NCBI GenBank assembly: GCA_029256105.1
Contig: JAQSYO010000031.1
Span: 1-45,457 of the forward strand
Direction: 5' to 3'
From: Herbinix sp.
GTDB lineage: Bacteria > Bacillota > Clostridia > Lachnospirales > Lachnospiraceae
Length of the DNA: 45,457 nt
The translations under genes and the position numbers were made by a program. Below the pieces are notes generated by a model that searched no databases, was not told where the DNA came from, and worked only from the letters and a program-made list of their open reading frames with translations. Below, piece after piece: positions 36,164 through 45,457 of the stretch; the stretch's first letter is position 1, and every line of letters begins with the position of its first letter.

Positions 36164-37018
36164 CTATTCATCTCTTTCAATATCTCGGTGCTCTTTTTTT
36201 AGACCATATTCTGTTTTGTTTAATCTCTGTGCCAACTCATTAACTAACGTTACGGAACGATGTTTTCCTCCGGTACAACCAATGCTCACTACCAGTTGAT
36301 TTTTCCCTTCCACAATATAATTAGGAATTAAAAAGAGTAGCATTTCTTCTAATTTATCTAAAAATTGTGCCGCAGTGCCTGAATCCATCACAAATTGTTT
36401 AACTTCTTCATCATTTCCCGTCTTCTTCTTTAACTCAGGAACATAATAAGGGTTTGGTAAAAATCGTACATCAAATACGAGATCAGCATCTACCGGAATA
36501 CCGTATTTAAAACCAAACGATAATATCGTTATGAAAAAGTTGCTAAATTCCTCATTATCCATATATATCTTATTGATTTGCGTCTTCAGCTCTCTGATTA
36601 ACAAATGGCTGGTATCAATAATAACATCTGCTTTTTTACGTAGAAAGTCAAGTCGTTCCCGTTCCAATGCAATTCCTTTTTCCACGCGTCCTACACCGGA
36701 TAATGGATGACTTCTTCTTGTTTCTTTATAACGTTTGACTAATACTTCCGGCGTGCAATCCATAAAAAGTATTTCAAACTGAAAACCGGTTCGCTTCATG
36801 TCCTGAAGTACGGCACCCATTTCCTTTAATGCCTGTCCACTTCTAATATCAAGACCCAGGGCAACTTTATTCATGCTGCCCTGTTCTAGTAGCTTAACAA
36901 ACTTTTTTACTAACTGTATTGGCAGATTATCTACACAGAAATATCCTGCATCCTCCAACATTTTAAGTACAGAGCTTTTACCTGCTCCGGACATTCCTGT
37001 TACTATTACAAATCTCAT
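36164..37018 (-). CDS. rapZ: RNase adaptor / nucleotide-binding protein RapZ
   Basis: This 284-residue protein has an N-terminal P-loop (TGMSGAGKSS, about 7-16) with AGYFCVDNLP next to it, and a C-terminal GCTGGKHRSVTLVNELA (about 246-262). RapZ (YvcJ) binds nucleotides; in enteric bacteria it controls glmS RNA, while in Firmicutes the role is less clear. The ATG has GAGGTG upstream. It lies after murB in the conserved murB-rapZ-whiA-crh order. Confidence 0.96.
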   Translation of the reverse strand: MRFVIVTGMSGAGKSSVLKMLEDAGYFCVDNLPIQLVKKFVKLLEQGSMNKVALGLDIRSGQALKEMGAVLQDMKRTGFQFEILFMDCTPEVLVKRYKETRRSHPLSGVGRVEKGIALERERLDFLRKKADVIIDTSHLLIRELKTQINKIYMDNEEFSNFFITILSFGFKYGIPVDADLVFDVRFLPNPYYVPELKKKTGNDEEVKQFVMDSGTAAQFLDKLEEMLLFLIPNYIVEGKNQLVVSIGCTGGKHRSVTLVNELAQRLNKTEYGLKKEHRDIERDE

Positions 37019-37205
37019 AAGTTCACCTCAATATTAAGCAAAACGTAACCATTCAGTCGTACCTCCTGAAAGTTACAATTAATGCATACAAATCACATAA
37101 AACGCGTGATTTGGCGTTATAACTCTCGAGCTTTGATATGCAAAACACCTCGCAGTACTGATAATGGAACAGTTACAGTAAATCAAGCTTTGCACGATAT
37201 TCAAA

Positions 37206-38126
37206 TTATGTGTTAAATTCGCCAAGGAATTTCACCTCAGGTTCTAGAGTGACTCCAAATTTCTCCTTGACAATACGGATAATATCCTCAATGATTGTCA
37301 GAAACTCCTTTGCTGTCGCATGGTCCTTATTTATCACAAAGCCACAATGCTTCTCTGATACGGCTGCACCGCCCACCTGGTAACCCCGCAGACCGGCATC
37401 ATTAATTAGTTTACCTGCAAAATAGCCTTGTGGTCGTTTAAACGTACTTCCTGCACTATATTGATCCAAGGGTTGCTTTTCTCGTCTTTGTGAATTTAAA
37501 TCATACATTTTCTGGCGTATCAGTTGCTCTTCACCCTCCGTCAGCTTGATATCCGCTTCCAATAAGATGTAATTCTTCTTTTGAAGGACACTGCTGCGAT
37601 AACCTAATTCGAGGTCATCCTTCTTTAATTCTAGAATATTACCCTCTTCATTCATCACTCTTGCACCAATAAGGCACTGCTTCATTTCGCCATCATAAGC
37701 ACCTGCATTCATCGTAACTGCTCCACCTAGAGTGCCTGGAATACCGGAAGCAAATTCAAAACCTGTTAAGTGGTGTTCTGCTGCTTTATTCGCCAATTTT
37801 GATAAAAGTATACCCGCCTGTGCTGTTATAATACCCTCTTCCTTCAACCATACAGTAGAAAAATCTTCGCCGAGCTTGATAATCAGGCCACGATATCCCA
37901 AATCAGAAACCAGAAGATTACTACCGTTTCCCATGATGAAATAGGGCATATTCTCTTTCTTACATAAGCATACTACTGCTTCGACATCTTTGGAATTCGT
38001 TGGGACAACAAAATAATCTGCTTCCCCTCCTATGTGAAGTGAGGTATGATTTTCCATTGGTTCTTTTAATTTAATTTGTTCCATCGGTAATGTAAGAATT
38101 AATTTACGATAAAATTGATCTTCCAA
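37206..38126 (-). CDS. murB: UDP-N-acetylenolpyruvoylglucosamine reductase
   Basis: This 306-residue protein starts at a TTG codon with AGGAGG 5 bases upstream. MurB reduces enolpyruvyl-UDP-GlcNAc to UDP-MurNAc with NADPH and FAD. FAD-site segments are seen: NHTSLHIGGEADYFVVP, MGNGSNLLVSDLGYRG and GIPGTLGGAVTMNAGAYDG. The active-site loop YSAGSTFKRP and the later GGAAVSEKHCGFVIN are of type II. It sits between the ROK kinase and rapZ, which is common in clostridia. Confidence 0.97.
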   Translation of the reverse strand: MEDQFYRKLILTLPMEQIKLKEPMENHTSLHIGGEADYFVVPTNSKDVEAVVCLCKKENMPYFIMGNGSNLLVSDLGYRGLIIKLGEDFSTVWLKEEGIITAQAGILLSKLANKAAEHHLTGFEFASGIPGTLGGAVTMNAGAYDGEMKQCLIGARVMNEEGNILELKKDDLELGYRSSVLQKKNYILLEADIKLTEGEEQLIRQKMYDLNSQRREKQPLDQYSAGSTFKRPQGYFAGKLINDAGLRGYQVGGAAVSEKHCGFVINKDHATAKEFLTIIEDIIRIVKEKFGVTLEPEVKFLGEFNT

Positions 38127-38163
38127 TTTGTCCTCCTAAAACGCATACCTATTTCCACTATCT

Positions 38164-38208
38164 AGTGAGTAAAGTATTGAATTTTCTTTTAAAGGTTTAT
38201 TACTCACT
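38164..38208. repeat. Stem-loop between the ROK kinase and murB
   Basis: AGTGAGTAA (38164-38172) pairs with TTACTCACT (38200-38208) across a 27-base loop. No T-run follows on the minus strand, so it may be a partial terminator, a processing site or a leader stem. Confidence 0.45.
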
Positions 38209-38267
38209 CAAATATATTCTAATGATTCGTGTTATCTTACTTAAAACTTATTAAAATTAATAGTAAT

Positions 38268-39206
38268 TTATGCCAGAATTAGCTTTGCTGCTCCATAGAT
38301 CCCTGCATCATTACCTAACGTTGCAAGTTTAAATTCTTTATTTTTCAGAGCATTCATAACATTATCGTTATAATACTTTTTCACTGTCTCTGTTAATATT
38401 TCACCTGCTTTTGAGACACCGCCTCCGATAACAAAAGCTTCTGGATCGATTATCTGACCAATATGTGATAACGCTATTCCTAGGTAACGGCAAGCTTTCT
38501 CTACAACCTCCAACGCTAACTTATCTCCATTATTAGCACAATCAAAGACCGTCTTTGCACTAATCTCCTCTTTATCTCGAAGTGCGGAAGCTTCTGTAGT
38601 TTCGCTCAAAATATTTTTTGCTAATCTTACGATACCGGTTGCAGAAGCGTATTGTTCCAAACATCCTTTTTTTCCACAACCACAAGTGTTTGTCTCGTCT
38701 TCATTCACAAGCACATGTCCAATTTCACCAGCTGCGCCGTTGCTACCAGCTAAGACCGTACCATTTAAAATAATTCCTCCACCAACTCCTGTTCCTAGTG
38801 TCACAAGTACCAAATTACGGTAACCTTTTCCTCCACCCATCCAATATTCGCCGAGTGCTGCTGAATTGGCATCATTTCCAGCCTTTACCTTAAGACCAGT
38901 TAAGGTTCGCATTTCCTCTTCTATATTAAAATGGCCTAAACCTAAGTTTGCTAATTCTAGAACTTCTCCATTATCCTTCACAGGACCTGGAATACCAACT
39001 CCAACGCCAACGATACTATCCTCTTCCAAATGCAATTCCTTAATTTTATCTTTGATGAATTCAGCCGAATCCTTTAGAATGTCTTTACCATTTCCTGTTT
39101 TCTTTGTTGCAAAGTCCCATTTGTTTAATAGTGTTCCTTCTGCATTAAATAAACCAACTTTAACTGCGGTTCCGCCGATATCAATTCCGAAGCATACCTT
39201 TTCCAT
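38268..39206 (-). CDS. glcK: ROK-family glucokinase
   Basis: The product is 312 residues from the ATG at 39206, downstream of AAAGG with an 11-base gap; a GTG three codons earlier is too close to it. Glucokinase phosphorylates glucose with ATP. Features in order: FGIDIGGTAVKVGLF, NDANSAALGEYWMGGGKG, VTLGTGVGGGIILNG, and the ROK zinc signature CGCGKKGCLEQYAS (about 175). The absence of a DNA-binding domain argues against a NagC/XylR-type repressor. It lies between hprK and murB. Confidence 0.9.
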   Translation of the reverse strand: MEKVCFGIDIGGTAVKVGLFNAEGTLLNKWDFATKKTGNGKDILKDSAEFIKDKIKELHLEEDSIVGVGVGIPGPVKDNGEVLELANLGLGHFNIEEEMRTLTGLKVKAGNDANSAALGEYWMGGGKGYRNLVLVTLGTGVGGGIILNGTVLAGSNGAAGEIGHVLVNEDETNTCGCGKKGCLEQYASATGIVRLAKNILSETTEASALRDKEEISAKTVFDCANNGDKLALEVVEKACRYLGIALSHIGQIIDPEAFVIGGGVSKAGEILTETVKKYYNDNVMNALKNKEFKLATLGNDAGIYGAAKLILA

Positions 39207-39356
39207 GATGTACACTGCCTTTCTTCTACTTAATTTTTCATATTAATTTTATCTGGTTGTATCTATTACTATCCTTGTTTTTTATTATCTACTTGTATCG
39301 TTTTGAATCAGTTATATCTATTTGCATATTTCTATACTAATCGTTCTATTTAAAAC

Positions 39357-40286
39357 CTAATTATCACTTTTCTTTAAGCTATTCGTTACACGATTATAAA
39401 GCTCTTGTGCTGCATTATATCCCATCTTTTTCTGACGATAATTAACTGCAGCTGCTTCGCAGATTATCGCAAGATTTCTACCTGGACGGATAGGTATCGA
39501 ATGACATACTACTTTATTGCCAAGGAATTCAATATAGGACTCCTCAAGTCCAAGACGATCATATTGCTTTTCCTTATTCCATTCTTCCAGTTTGATAACC
39601 AAATCAATTGCTTGTGTATTTTTTACACTTTCAACTCCAAACAATGTCTTTACATCAATAATACCTATTCCACGTAACTCTATAAAATGTCTTGTGATAT
39701 CCGGCGAGGTACCGATTAAGGTATCGTCACTAACTTTTTTAATCTCAACGACATCATCGGTAACAAGACGATGTCCACGTTTAATCAACTCCAGCGCAGC
39801 TTCACTCTTACCAATACCACTCTCACCCATGATTAAGATTCCTTCGCCATATACATCGACAAGTCCACCATGGATTGTAATCCTAGGAGCTAATTCTACA
39901 TTAAGCCAACGGATTACTTCTGCCATGAATGAGGAGGTAGTTTTTGCTGTTCTAAGAATTGGAACACCTTTTTCATTCGCTAATTTAATAAATTCCTCAT
40001 CTACCGTAATATTTCGGCTAAATACAATACATGGAACTTTATAATCCATTAATCTGCATATAATTTTATAGCCCTGCTCCTTGTCCATCTGCTGCATATA
40101 AGCATATTCCACATGTCCGATAACCTGAACACGTTCTGAATCAAAGTGGTCAAAGAACCCTGCCAATTGAAGCGCAGGTCGATTCACATCGGGTTGGGAA
40201 ATCTTTATATTTTTAATATCAATGTCCGGAGTGCAATTCTCCAAATTCATTTTTTCAATTAAAGCAACCAAGTTAACTGTATACAT
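39357..40286 (-). CDS. hprK: HPr kinase/phosphorylase
   Basis: The product is 309 residues from the ATG at 40286, which is 9 bases after GAGAGG; an ATG three codons earlier touches that site. HprK phosphorylates HPr and Crh on Ser46 under high energy and removes the phosphate at high Pi, setting catabolite repression. The Walker A GESGIGKSEAALELIKRGH (about 150) is followed by DDVVEI and the family signature ELRGIGIIDVKTLFG (about 200). It is close to crh, its likely partner, and to the glucokinase gene. Confidence 0.97.
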   Translation of the reverse strand: MYTVNLVALIEKMNLENCTPDIDIKNIKISQPDVNRPALQLAGFFDHFDSERVQVIGHVEYAYMQQMDKEQGYKIICRLMDYKVPCIVFSRNITVDEEFIKLANEKGVPILRTAKTTSSFMAEVIRWLNVELAPRITIHGGLVDVYGEGILIMGESGIGKSEAALELIKRGHRLVTDDVVEIKKVSDDTLIGTSPDITRHFIELRGIGIIDVKTLFGVESVKNTQAIDLVIKLEEWNKEKQYDRLGLEESYIEFLGNKVVCHSIPIRPGRNLAIICEAAAVNYRQKKMGYNAAQELYNRVTNSLKKSDN

Positions 40287-40379
40287 CCCATTCATCCTCT
40301 CTATAAATCTGAATTTTCTTTTTCATATTAAAATATCTATTTCTTTATTTCTAATTCTTGTTCTATCGCTCTTTGTTCA

Positions 40380-40620
40380 CATTCTAGTAGTTCAAATTTA
40401 AATTCTATTTCTAGTTCTTATTCTATTTCTAGTTCTTATTCTAGTTCTAGTTATAGTTCTAGTTATATTTCTAGTTCTATTTCTATTTCTATTTCTATTT
40501 CTAGTTATTTTTAGTTCTATTTCTATTTTTAGTTCTATTTCTATTTTTATTTCTTATTCTATTTCTAGTTCTTATTCTAGTTCTAGTTTTTATTTAATTT
40601 TTATCTCTATTACCTATTCT
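40380..40620. repeat. Hexanucleotide (TTCTAT/TTCTAG) repeat tract
   Basis: About 240 bases in the hprK-uvrC gap are made of imperfect TTCTAT, TTCTAG and TTCTAGTT units with occasional TTATT variants. No gene or terminator is seen in the rest of this 466-base gap. Confidence 0.9.
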
Positions 40621-40752
40621 AACTATAATACTAATTCCATTCTAACTCGATTTATAATCCGGTCTCTACTTCTTCCATCTAATTCTTTCTTATAAATTCC
40701 ATTATTTCTTGTTTGCTACATTCTAACACATCTTTTTGCTAACTGTAAATGC

Positions 40753-42624
40753 CTATTGTATCGACTGCTTATGAAAAAAATCATAAACCTGTTCTGCTGC
40801 TTGTCTATTCATTGCTGGAAGCTTCATGATTTCCTCTACCTCTGCAGCTTGAATTGCTTCGAGGGACTGAAAATATTTCATCAAAGCCCTTCTTCTTGTC
40901 GGTCCAATTCCGCTAATATCATCCAAGATGGAATGAACCTGATGCTTCTGCCTTAATGATCTGTGATATTCAATTGCAAAACGATGCGTCTCATCTTGTA
41001 TGCGTGTAATTAATTTAAACAATTCACTGCTCTTATCAATTGGTAACTCCTTGTTGTCATAAAACAATCCCCTCGTTCGATGGTTGTCATCCTTCACCAT
41101 ACCGCAGACTGCGATATTCATATTTAATTCTGATAGCACACGAAGAGCAATGCCAACTTGTCCTTTACCACCATCCATCAAGATTAAGTCAGGGTATTTT
41201 GTAAAGCTTCCTAGGGTTGTATCCAACTGTTTTTCCTTCCGTTGTTCCATTTCTTTCTGGCCGTGAGTAAATCTTCGGGTAAGCACTTCATACATGGACG
41301 CATAATCATCCGGACCTTGAATGGAACGAATTTTAAATTTACGGTAATCCGCTTTCTTTGGCTTACCTTTTTCATATACCACCATTGATCCAACCGATTC
41401 AAAGCCGGCGGTATTGGAGATATCAAAGGATTCAATACGTTCAACCAGTGGTAAGTCAAGATACTGGGCCAGTTCCTTTAGAGCTCCGATGGTTTTGGCT
41501 TCCTCACGCTTAATTTTATCCATATCTTGATTTAATACAATCTCCGCATTCTTTCTAGCCAACTCTACCAGCTTTTCCTTGTCCCCCTTCTGGGGTACTT
41601 TCAAGTAAACCTTTTGTTCTCTTTTCGAGGAGAGCCACTCTGTAAGTAGTTCTTCCTCATCCGTTTTAACGCTGAGAAAAATCTCTTTGGGAATATAAGG
41701 CGTTCCGGCATAAAATTGTTTGATAAAGCTTGCCATGACCTCTCCATCGGATTCATCCTGTACGCCGCCCAAATGAAAATGATCTCTACCAATCAGCTTA
41801 CCAACACGAATGAAAAAGGTCTGAACCACCGCCTCATCATTGTTCCTTGCGAAGGCGATAATATCACGGTCCACCTGATCCGTATTCGTAATCTTCTGTC
41901 GATTCGCAATCTGCTTCACACTACCAAGTAAATCCCTGAACTCTGCTGCCTTTTCAAATTCTAAAGCTTCGGAAGCAGCTGACATCTTATCCTCTAACAG
42001 CTTTGCTACTCTGGAGTAATTACCATTTAAGAACTCAATTACTTCATCTATATTCGCTTTGTATTCTTTTTCTGAAACAAACCCCTGGCAAGGGGCGTCG
42101 CACTGACCCATATGATAATAAAGGCAAGGGCGCTCTTTTCCTATGTCTTTGGGGAGATTACGGTTACAGGTTCTTATTTTATATATTTTTCGAAGCAGCT
42201 CCAGCGAATCTTTTACTGCATTTACACTGGTATATGGTCCGAAATATTTTGCTTTGTCCTTCTTTTGCTCTCTTACGATTGATACCTTGGGAAACGCTTC
42301 ATTTGTGGTCACACGAATATAGGGATACGTTTTATCATCCTTTAACATCGTGTTATATTTAGGCCAGTGTTCTTTGATTAAATTGCATTCTAAAACCAGA
42401 GCTTCAAGCTCCGAATCGGTAATAATATATTCAAAATGGTCGATGTGCTCCACCATTTGTTTGATTTTAGTCGTATGGTTCCTACTACTTTGAAAGTACG
42501 ACCGCACCCTGTTCTTAAGGAGTATAGCTTTACCAACATAAATTATCGTATCCTTGCTATCGCGCATTATATATACACCCGGTTTGGCAGGTAACTTTTT
42601 TAATTCTTCTTCGATATCAAACAT
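40753..42624 (-). CDS. uvrC: Excinuclease ABC subunit C
   Basis: This 623-residue protein makes both cuts in nucleotide excision repair. N-terminal GIY-YIG nuclease ([10 protein letters not shown] at about 14, then IIYVGKA), a UVR region that binds UvrB (about 203-238), the RNase H-like C-terminal nuclease half ([30 protein letters not shown]), and a helix-hairpin-helix tail ([19 protein letters not shown]). The ATG has AGGAG upstream and its own strong promoter. Confidence 0.97.
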   Translation of the reverse strand: MFDIEEELKKLPAKPGVYIMRDSKDTIIYVGKAILLKNRVRSYFQSSRNHTTKIKQMVEHIDHFEYIITDSELEALVLECNLIKEHWPKYNTMLKDDKTYPYIRVTTNEAFPKVSIVREQKKDKAKYFGPYTSVNAVKDSLELLRKIYKIRTCNRNLPKDIGKERPCLYYHMGQCDAPCQGFVSEKEYKANIDEVIEFLNGNYSRVAKLLEDKMSAASEALEFEKAAEFRDLLGSVKQIANRQKITNTDQVDRDIIAFARNNDEAVVQTFFIRVGKLIGRDHFHLGGVQDESDGEVMASFIKQFYAGTPYIPKEIFLSVKTDEEELLTEWLSSKREQKVYLKVPQKGDKEKLVELARKNAEIVLNQDMDKIKREEAKTIGALKELAQYLDLPLVERIESFDISNTAGFESVGSMVVYEKGKPKKADYRKFKIRSIQGPDDYASMYEVLTRRFTHGQKEMEQRKEKQLDTTLGSFTKYPDLILMDGGKGQVGIALRVLSELNMNIAVCGMVKDDNHRTRGLFYDNKELPIDKSSELFKLITRIQDETHRFAIEYHRSLRQKHQVHSILDDISGIGPTRRRALMKYFQSLEAIQAAEVEEIMKLPAMNRQAAEQVYDFFHKQSIQ

Positions 42625-42660
42625 AAGTGCTCCTATCTATTACTGTTACTAGTCTCGTAT

Positions 42661-42689
42661 ATTATAGCATAGTTCGACGGTGGAGACAA
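42661..42689 (-). promoter_or_regulatory. Promoter of uvrC
   Basis: On the minus strand TTGTCT (42684-42689) is 17 bases from a perfect TATAAT (42661-42666), with TG one base upstream of the -10. It is 36 bases from the ATG. Confidence 0.75.
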
Positions 42690-42868
42690 ATATAACTGAA
42701 GTCTGCTTCACACATAATTGCACAAACTTACTAGTGATACCCTCTTAAACGATCAATAACTCTGTAGGTTTTAATTAATAATATAATAAACAATAAATAT
42801 ATGGATTTTAATCAATATAAATATGATTTATTAGTATAAATTGTAATTAACAATTATACTTAGATGCT

Positions 42869-42918
42869 AAAAAGAGATTATGTGCACAATCATTCGTTCA
42901 TGCATATAATCCCTTTTT
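42869..42918 (-). terminator. Terminator after ftsH
   Basis: An 18-base inverted repeat (AAAAAGaGATTATgTGCA against TGCAtATAATCcCTTTTT, near-perfect) encloses a 14-base loop. It lies about 50 bases past the ftsH stop. The rest of the uvrC-ftsH gap holds nothing else recognised. Confidence 0.8.
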
Positions 42919-42971
42919 ACTAATAAAATACATATAGTCTTATTTACTTATGTCTCTCTTATTATTAAAAA

Positions 42972-44882
42972 CTACATAATTTCCGGTTGATAATTTACCT
43001 CTTTTATTTCATCCTTCGGCTCTACCACTATACCTTTTACTTCATTGTAAATCTTCATAAATTCTTCACCGGTGATTGTCTCTTTGATAATTAAATAATC
43101 AGCGATTTTGTCAAGGACGTCACGATTACCAGCTAATAATTGTTCGGCTTTGTCATAACAGCCTTTTAAGATTTGCATTACTTCCTTATCAACATCACCT
43201 GATGTACTATCACTGCAGTTTAATACTGATCTGCCATCAAGATATTTGTTTTCAACTGATTCTAGTCCCATCAAACCGAATTTTTCTGACATTCCGTATT
43301 GAGTAACCATTGCTCTTGCAAGGGATGTAGCCTTCTCAATGTCATTAGAAGCACCTGTTGTGATTGAAGAGAATACAAGTTTTTCAGCCGCACGTCCACC
43401 ATATAGAGTAACAATACGAGTCATTATTTCTTCTTGACTCATTAAGTATTTTTCTTCCTCCGGTACCTGCATTACATAACCTAATGAGCCCATCGTTCTA
43501 GGAACGATTGTAATCTTTTGAACAGGCTCCGCATTTTTCTCTAGCGCAGTAACTAAAGCATGACCTACTTCGTGATATGCAACAATCTTCTTTTCTTCCT
43601 TACCCAAGATGCGATCCTTTTTCTCTTTGCCGGCGATAACTACTTCTACGGATTCAAATAAATCCTCCTGCATTACTACGGTTCTTCCTTGTTTAACCGC
43701 TAGGATTGCTGCTTCATTGATCATGTTGGCTAAATCGGAACCTACTGCTCCTGAGGTTGCCCTAGCAATTGCCTCTAAATCCACTGAGTCGTGCATTAAC
43801 ACATTCTTTGAATGTACCTTTAATATATCTACCCTTCCCTTTAGGTCAGGTTTATCTACGATAATACGTCTGTCAAAACGGCCTGGACGAAGTAATGCCT
43901 TATCCAGTACTTCCGGTCGGTTTGTAGCACCTAGGATTACTAAGCCCTTGGAGGAATCGAAACCATCCATATTGGCTAACAACTGATTTAAAGTCTGCTC
44001 ACGTTCATCATTACCACCACCGTAATGAGTATCTCTACTTTTACCGATCGCATCAATTTCATCAATAAATATAATACAGGGTGCTGATTGTTGGGCTTGT
44101 TTAAATAAATCTCTTACTCTAGAAGCACCAACACCAACGAACATCTCCACAAAATCCGAACCGGATAAAGAGAAGAATGGTACTTTTGCTTCTCCGGCGA
44201 CCGCTTTCGCAAGTAACGTTTTACCGGTTCCCGGAGGTCCAACAAGCAATGCGCCTTTCGGAAGCTTTGCACCTATTCGGGTGTATTTCGTTGGATTATG
44301 CAAAAAGTCTACGATTTCCGTTAATGATTCTTTTGCTTCTTCCTGTCCAGCTACATCTTTAAAGGTTACACCGGTTGATTTTTCCACATATACCTTAGCA
44401 TTACTCTTACCGACACCCATCATTCCGCCGCTGTTTTTTGATATCGCTTTAAATAAAAACCACATTACCACATAGATGGCAACAAACGGTAATACTAATG
44501 ATATAATTGAATCAAAGATGGTATTTCGGTTATCCGGTACCTCTTGTTTAAAATCAATACCAGCATCATGAAGTCTGTTCACTAAATCAAAGTCAACAAT
44601 ATACCCAGTATAATAGGTAATCTCAGCGTTGGTATTTTCCTGTTCTTTTGGTACAATCTTAATTTTATTTGATTCTACTTCAACTGATTTAATCTTTCCC
44701 TCATCCAGCATCGCTAAAAATTCATTATAAGGGATTTCCTTTTTCGTTCCTTCTTCGATTTGCGCGGACACGAACGTAAACATATACCAAAGAATTAAAG
44801 CAGATACTAATGTTATAATTATTATCATTCTATTTGGCGTGTTGTTTTTGTTGTTATTTTGCTTGTTATTATTGTTATCCAT
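42972..44882 (-). CDS. ftsH: ATP-dependent zinc metalloprotease FtsH
   Basis: This 636-residue protein is the membrane AAA+ protease that degrades misfolded and short-lived proteins. Two membrane helices flank an outer domain (about 18-38 and 110-130). The AAA+ module has Walker A GPPGTGKT (about 214-221), Walker B IIFIDEIDAIG, the SRH region ATNRPEVLDKALLRPGRFDR, and the zinc protease motif HEVGH (about 436). The Asn-rich start MDNNNNKQNNN is odd but the ATG has AGGAGG at 5 bases. It is divergent from pyrG. Confidence 0.97.
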   Translation of the reverse strand: MDNNNNKQNNNKNNTPNRMIIIITLVSALILWYMFTFVSAQIEEGTKKEIPYNEFLAMLDEGKIKSVEVESNKIKIVPKEQENTNAEITYYTGYIVDFDLVNRLHDAGIDFKQEVPDNRNTIFDSIISLVLPFVAIYVVMWFLFKAISKNSGGMMGVGKSNAKVYVEKSTGVTFKDVAGQEEAKESLTEIVDFLHNPTKYTRIGAKLPKGALLVGPPGTGKTLLAKAVAGEAKVPFFSLSGSDFVEMFVGVGASRVRDLFKQAQQSAPCIIFIDEIDAIGKSRDTHYGGGNDEREQTLNQLLANMDGFDSSKGLVILGATNRPEVLDKALLRPGRFDRRIIVDKPDLKGRVDILKVHSKNVLMHDSVDLEAIARATSGAVGSDLANMINEAAILAVKQGRTVVMQEDLFESVEVVIAGKEKKDRILGKEEKKIVAYHEVGHALVTALEKNAEPVQKITIVPRTMGSLGYVMQVPEEEKYLMSQEEIMTRIVTLYGGRAAEKLVFSSITTGASNDIEKATSLARAMVTQYGMSEKFGLMGLESVENKYLDGRSVLNCSDSTSGDVDKEVMQILKGCYDKAEQLLAGNRDVLDKIADYLIIKETITGEEFMKIYNEVKGIVVEPKDEIKEVNYQPEIM

Positions 44883-44964
44883 GAAATCCTCCTATTCATA
44901 GAATCATATTTTTTATCGGATGGGATATGGCACCCTATTTCTACCAGATTAAAAGGTATAACTC

Positions 44965-44993
44965 ATTATACTTATAGTCTTGCCATAAATCAA
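44965..44993 (-). promoter_or_regulatory. Promoter of ftsH
   Basis: On the minus strand TTGATT (44988-44993) is 17 bases from a perfect TATAAT (44965-44970), 82 bases from the ATG. Confidence 0.75.
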
Positions 44994-45149
44994 TAAAATT
45001 GTTCTTAAAATTCTATGACTAAATTGTGTACAATTGAAATAATTTTTATAATTATTTAATTATTACACCCTATTAATTACATATATTCTAATTTCCTCCA
45101 TGTTTCGTTTATTTTCGTCAATATGAAGCAAAGTTATTCTTTATCACAA

Positions 45150-45178
45150 TTGACTTCCAACGCTAAATGTAGTATACT
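45150..45178 (+). promoter_or_regulatory. Promoter of pyrG
   Basis: TTGACT (45150-45155) is 17 bases from TATACT (45173-45178). It gives a leader of about 200 bases before the pyrG start. The predicted start region lacks the GGG needed for the Bacillus-type reiterative mechanism. Confidence 0.8.
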
Positions 45179-45240
45179 ATAGCAAAAATTGTACATCATA
45201 CCAGCGAGGGATCTGGGATGGATTGAGGTCTATCAAATCG

Positions 45241-45307
45241 ATCAACCGGCTGATTTTATGTATTTTGCCTTAAACCTTATCCTTTGTTTAGGTTGATGGC
45301 TTTTTTT
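45241..45307 (+). promoter_or_regulatory. Candidate pyrG attenuator (terminator with competing pairing)
   Basis: A terminator stem GCC-loop-AACCT (45267-45277) with AGGTT-loop-GGC (45290-45300) is followed by seven Ts (45301-45307). An upstream ATCAACC (45241-45247) is complementary to GGTTGAT (45291-45297), which overlaps the 3' half of the stem, so the two pairings exclude each other. This is the pattern of transcription attenuation, with CTP levels as a possible signal by analogy. Confidence 0.6.
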
Positions 45308-45385
45308 GTTGTTTTAATTTACTTATATAGGATGAATTGGCAATCCAATTCATTTGGCATGAATATAGAATAGAGGAGGAGAATA

Positions 45386-45457
45386 ATGGCTGTAAAATAT
45401 GTATTTGTAACCGGCGGTGTTGTATCAGGTTTGGGGAAAGGTATTACTGCAGCTTCC
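45386..45457 (+). CDS. pyrG: CTP synthase (partial, N-terminus only)
   Basis: The first 24 codons of PyrG lie before the right edge: MAVKYVFVTGGVVSGLGKGI then TAAS, the conserved N-terminal start of the amidoligase domain with its P-loop. PyrG makes CTP from UTP, ATP and glutamine. The ATG has GAGGAGG upstream, and the leader carries the attenuator candidate. Confidence 0.95.
   Translation, partial: MAVKYVFVTGGVVSGLGKGITAAS

Overview
This window looks like a core-genome stretch from a low-GC, anaerobic Firmicute of the Lachnospiraceae type, perhaps close to Lachnoclostridium (Clostridium) phytofermentans. That placement is an inference from the AT-rich DNA, strong GGAGG ribosome binding sites, the gene order uvrC-hprK-murB-rapZ-whiA-crh-dnaE-pfkA, an [FeFe]-hydrogenase, bacteriohemerythrin and several cell-surface proteins. 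Almost all genes lie on the minus strand. No tRNA, rRNA, CRISPR array or transposase gene was seen.

Layout. 1-3.6 kb: two secreted proteins, one cohesin-like and cut by the left edge, the other an SH3/glucosaminidase wall hydrolase; both carry a cadherin-like beta-sandwich domain. 3.7-6.9 kb: purine genes purM-purN-purD. 7.1-9.4 kb: a two-gene ABC exporter. 9.5-12.7 kb: a 19-bp tandem repeat, an M29 aminopeptidase and two small membrane proteins. 12.9-13.1 kb: a 190-bp palindrome. 13.4-20.5 kb: a group-B-like [FeFe]-hydrogenase, hemerythrin, an Ig-like surface protein, a redox-domain/GNAT fusion and a lipid glycosyltransferase. 21-23 kb: a small acidic membrane protein and an ECF sigma/anti-sigma pair. 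23.3-26.5 kb: two related palindromic elements in inverted orientation, bracketing four small plus-strand genes. 26.5-34.5 kb: an ABC exporter, pfkA, dnaE and a deacetylase-like protein. 34.7-44.9 kb: crh, whiA, rapZ, murB, a ROK glucokinase, hprK, uvrC and ftsH. The right edge holds the leader and first 24 codons of pyrG.

How the genes work together. HPr kinase (hprK), a Crh-like HPr paralogue with Glu at position 15 and intact Ser46, glucokinase and phosphofructokinase place sugar-flux sensing beside sugar phosphorylation. rapZ-whiA-crh and murB tie this to envelope and cell-division functions. purM, purN and purD are three steps of inosinate synthesis.

The most unusual signal is the pair of elements at 23338-23611 and 26156-26455. 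They share a two-hairpin core and a 24-bp stem that has changed sequence between the copies while keeping its pairing (nine compensated pairs), with nearly identical spacing. This fits an undescribed structured RNA or foldback DNA family. Several intergenic regions also hold short tandem repeats.
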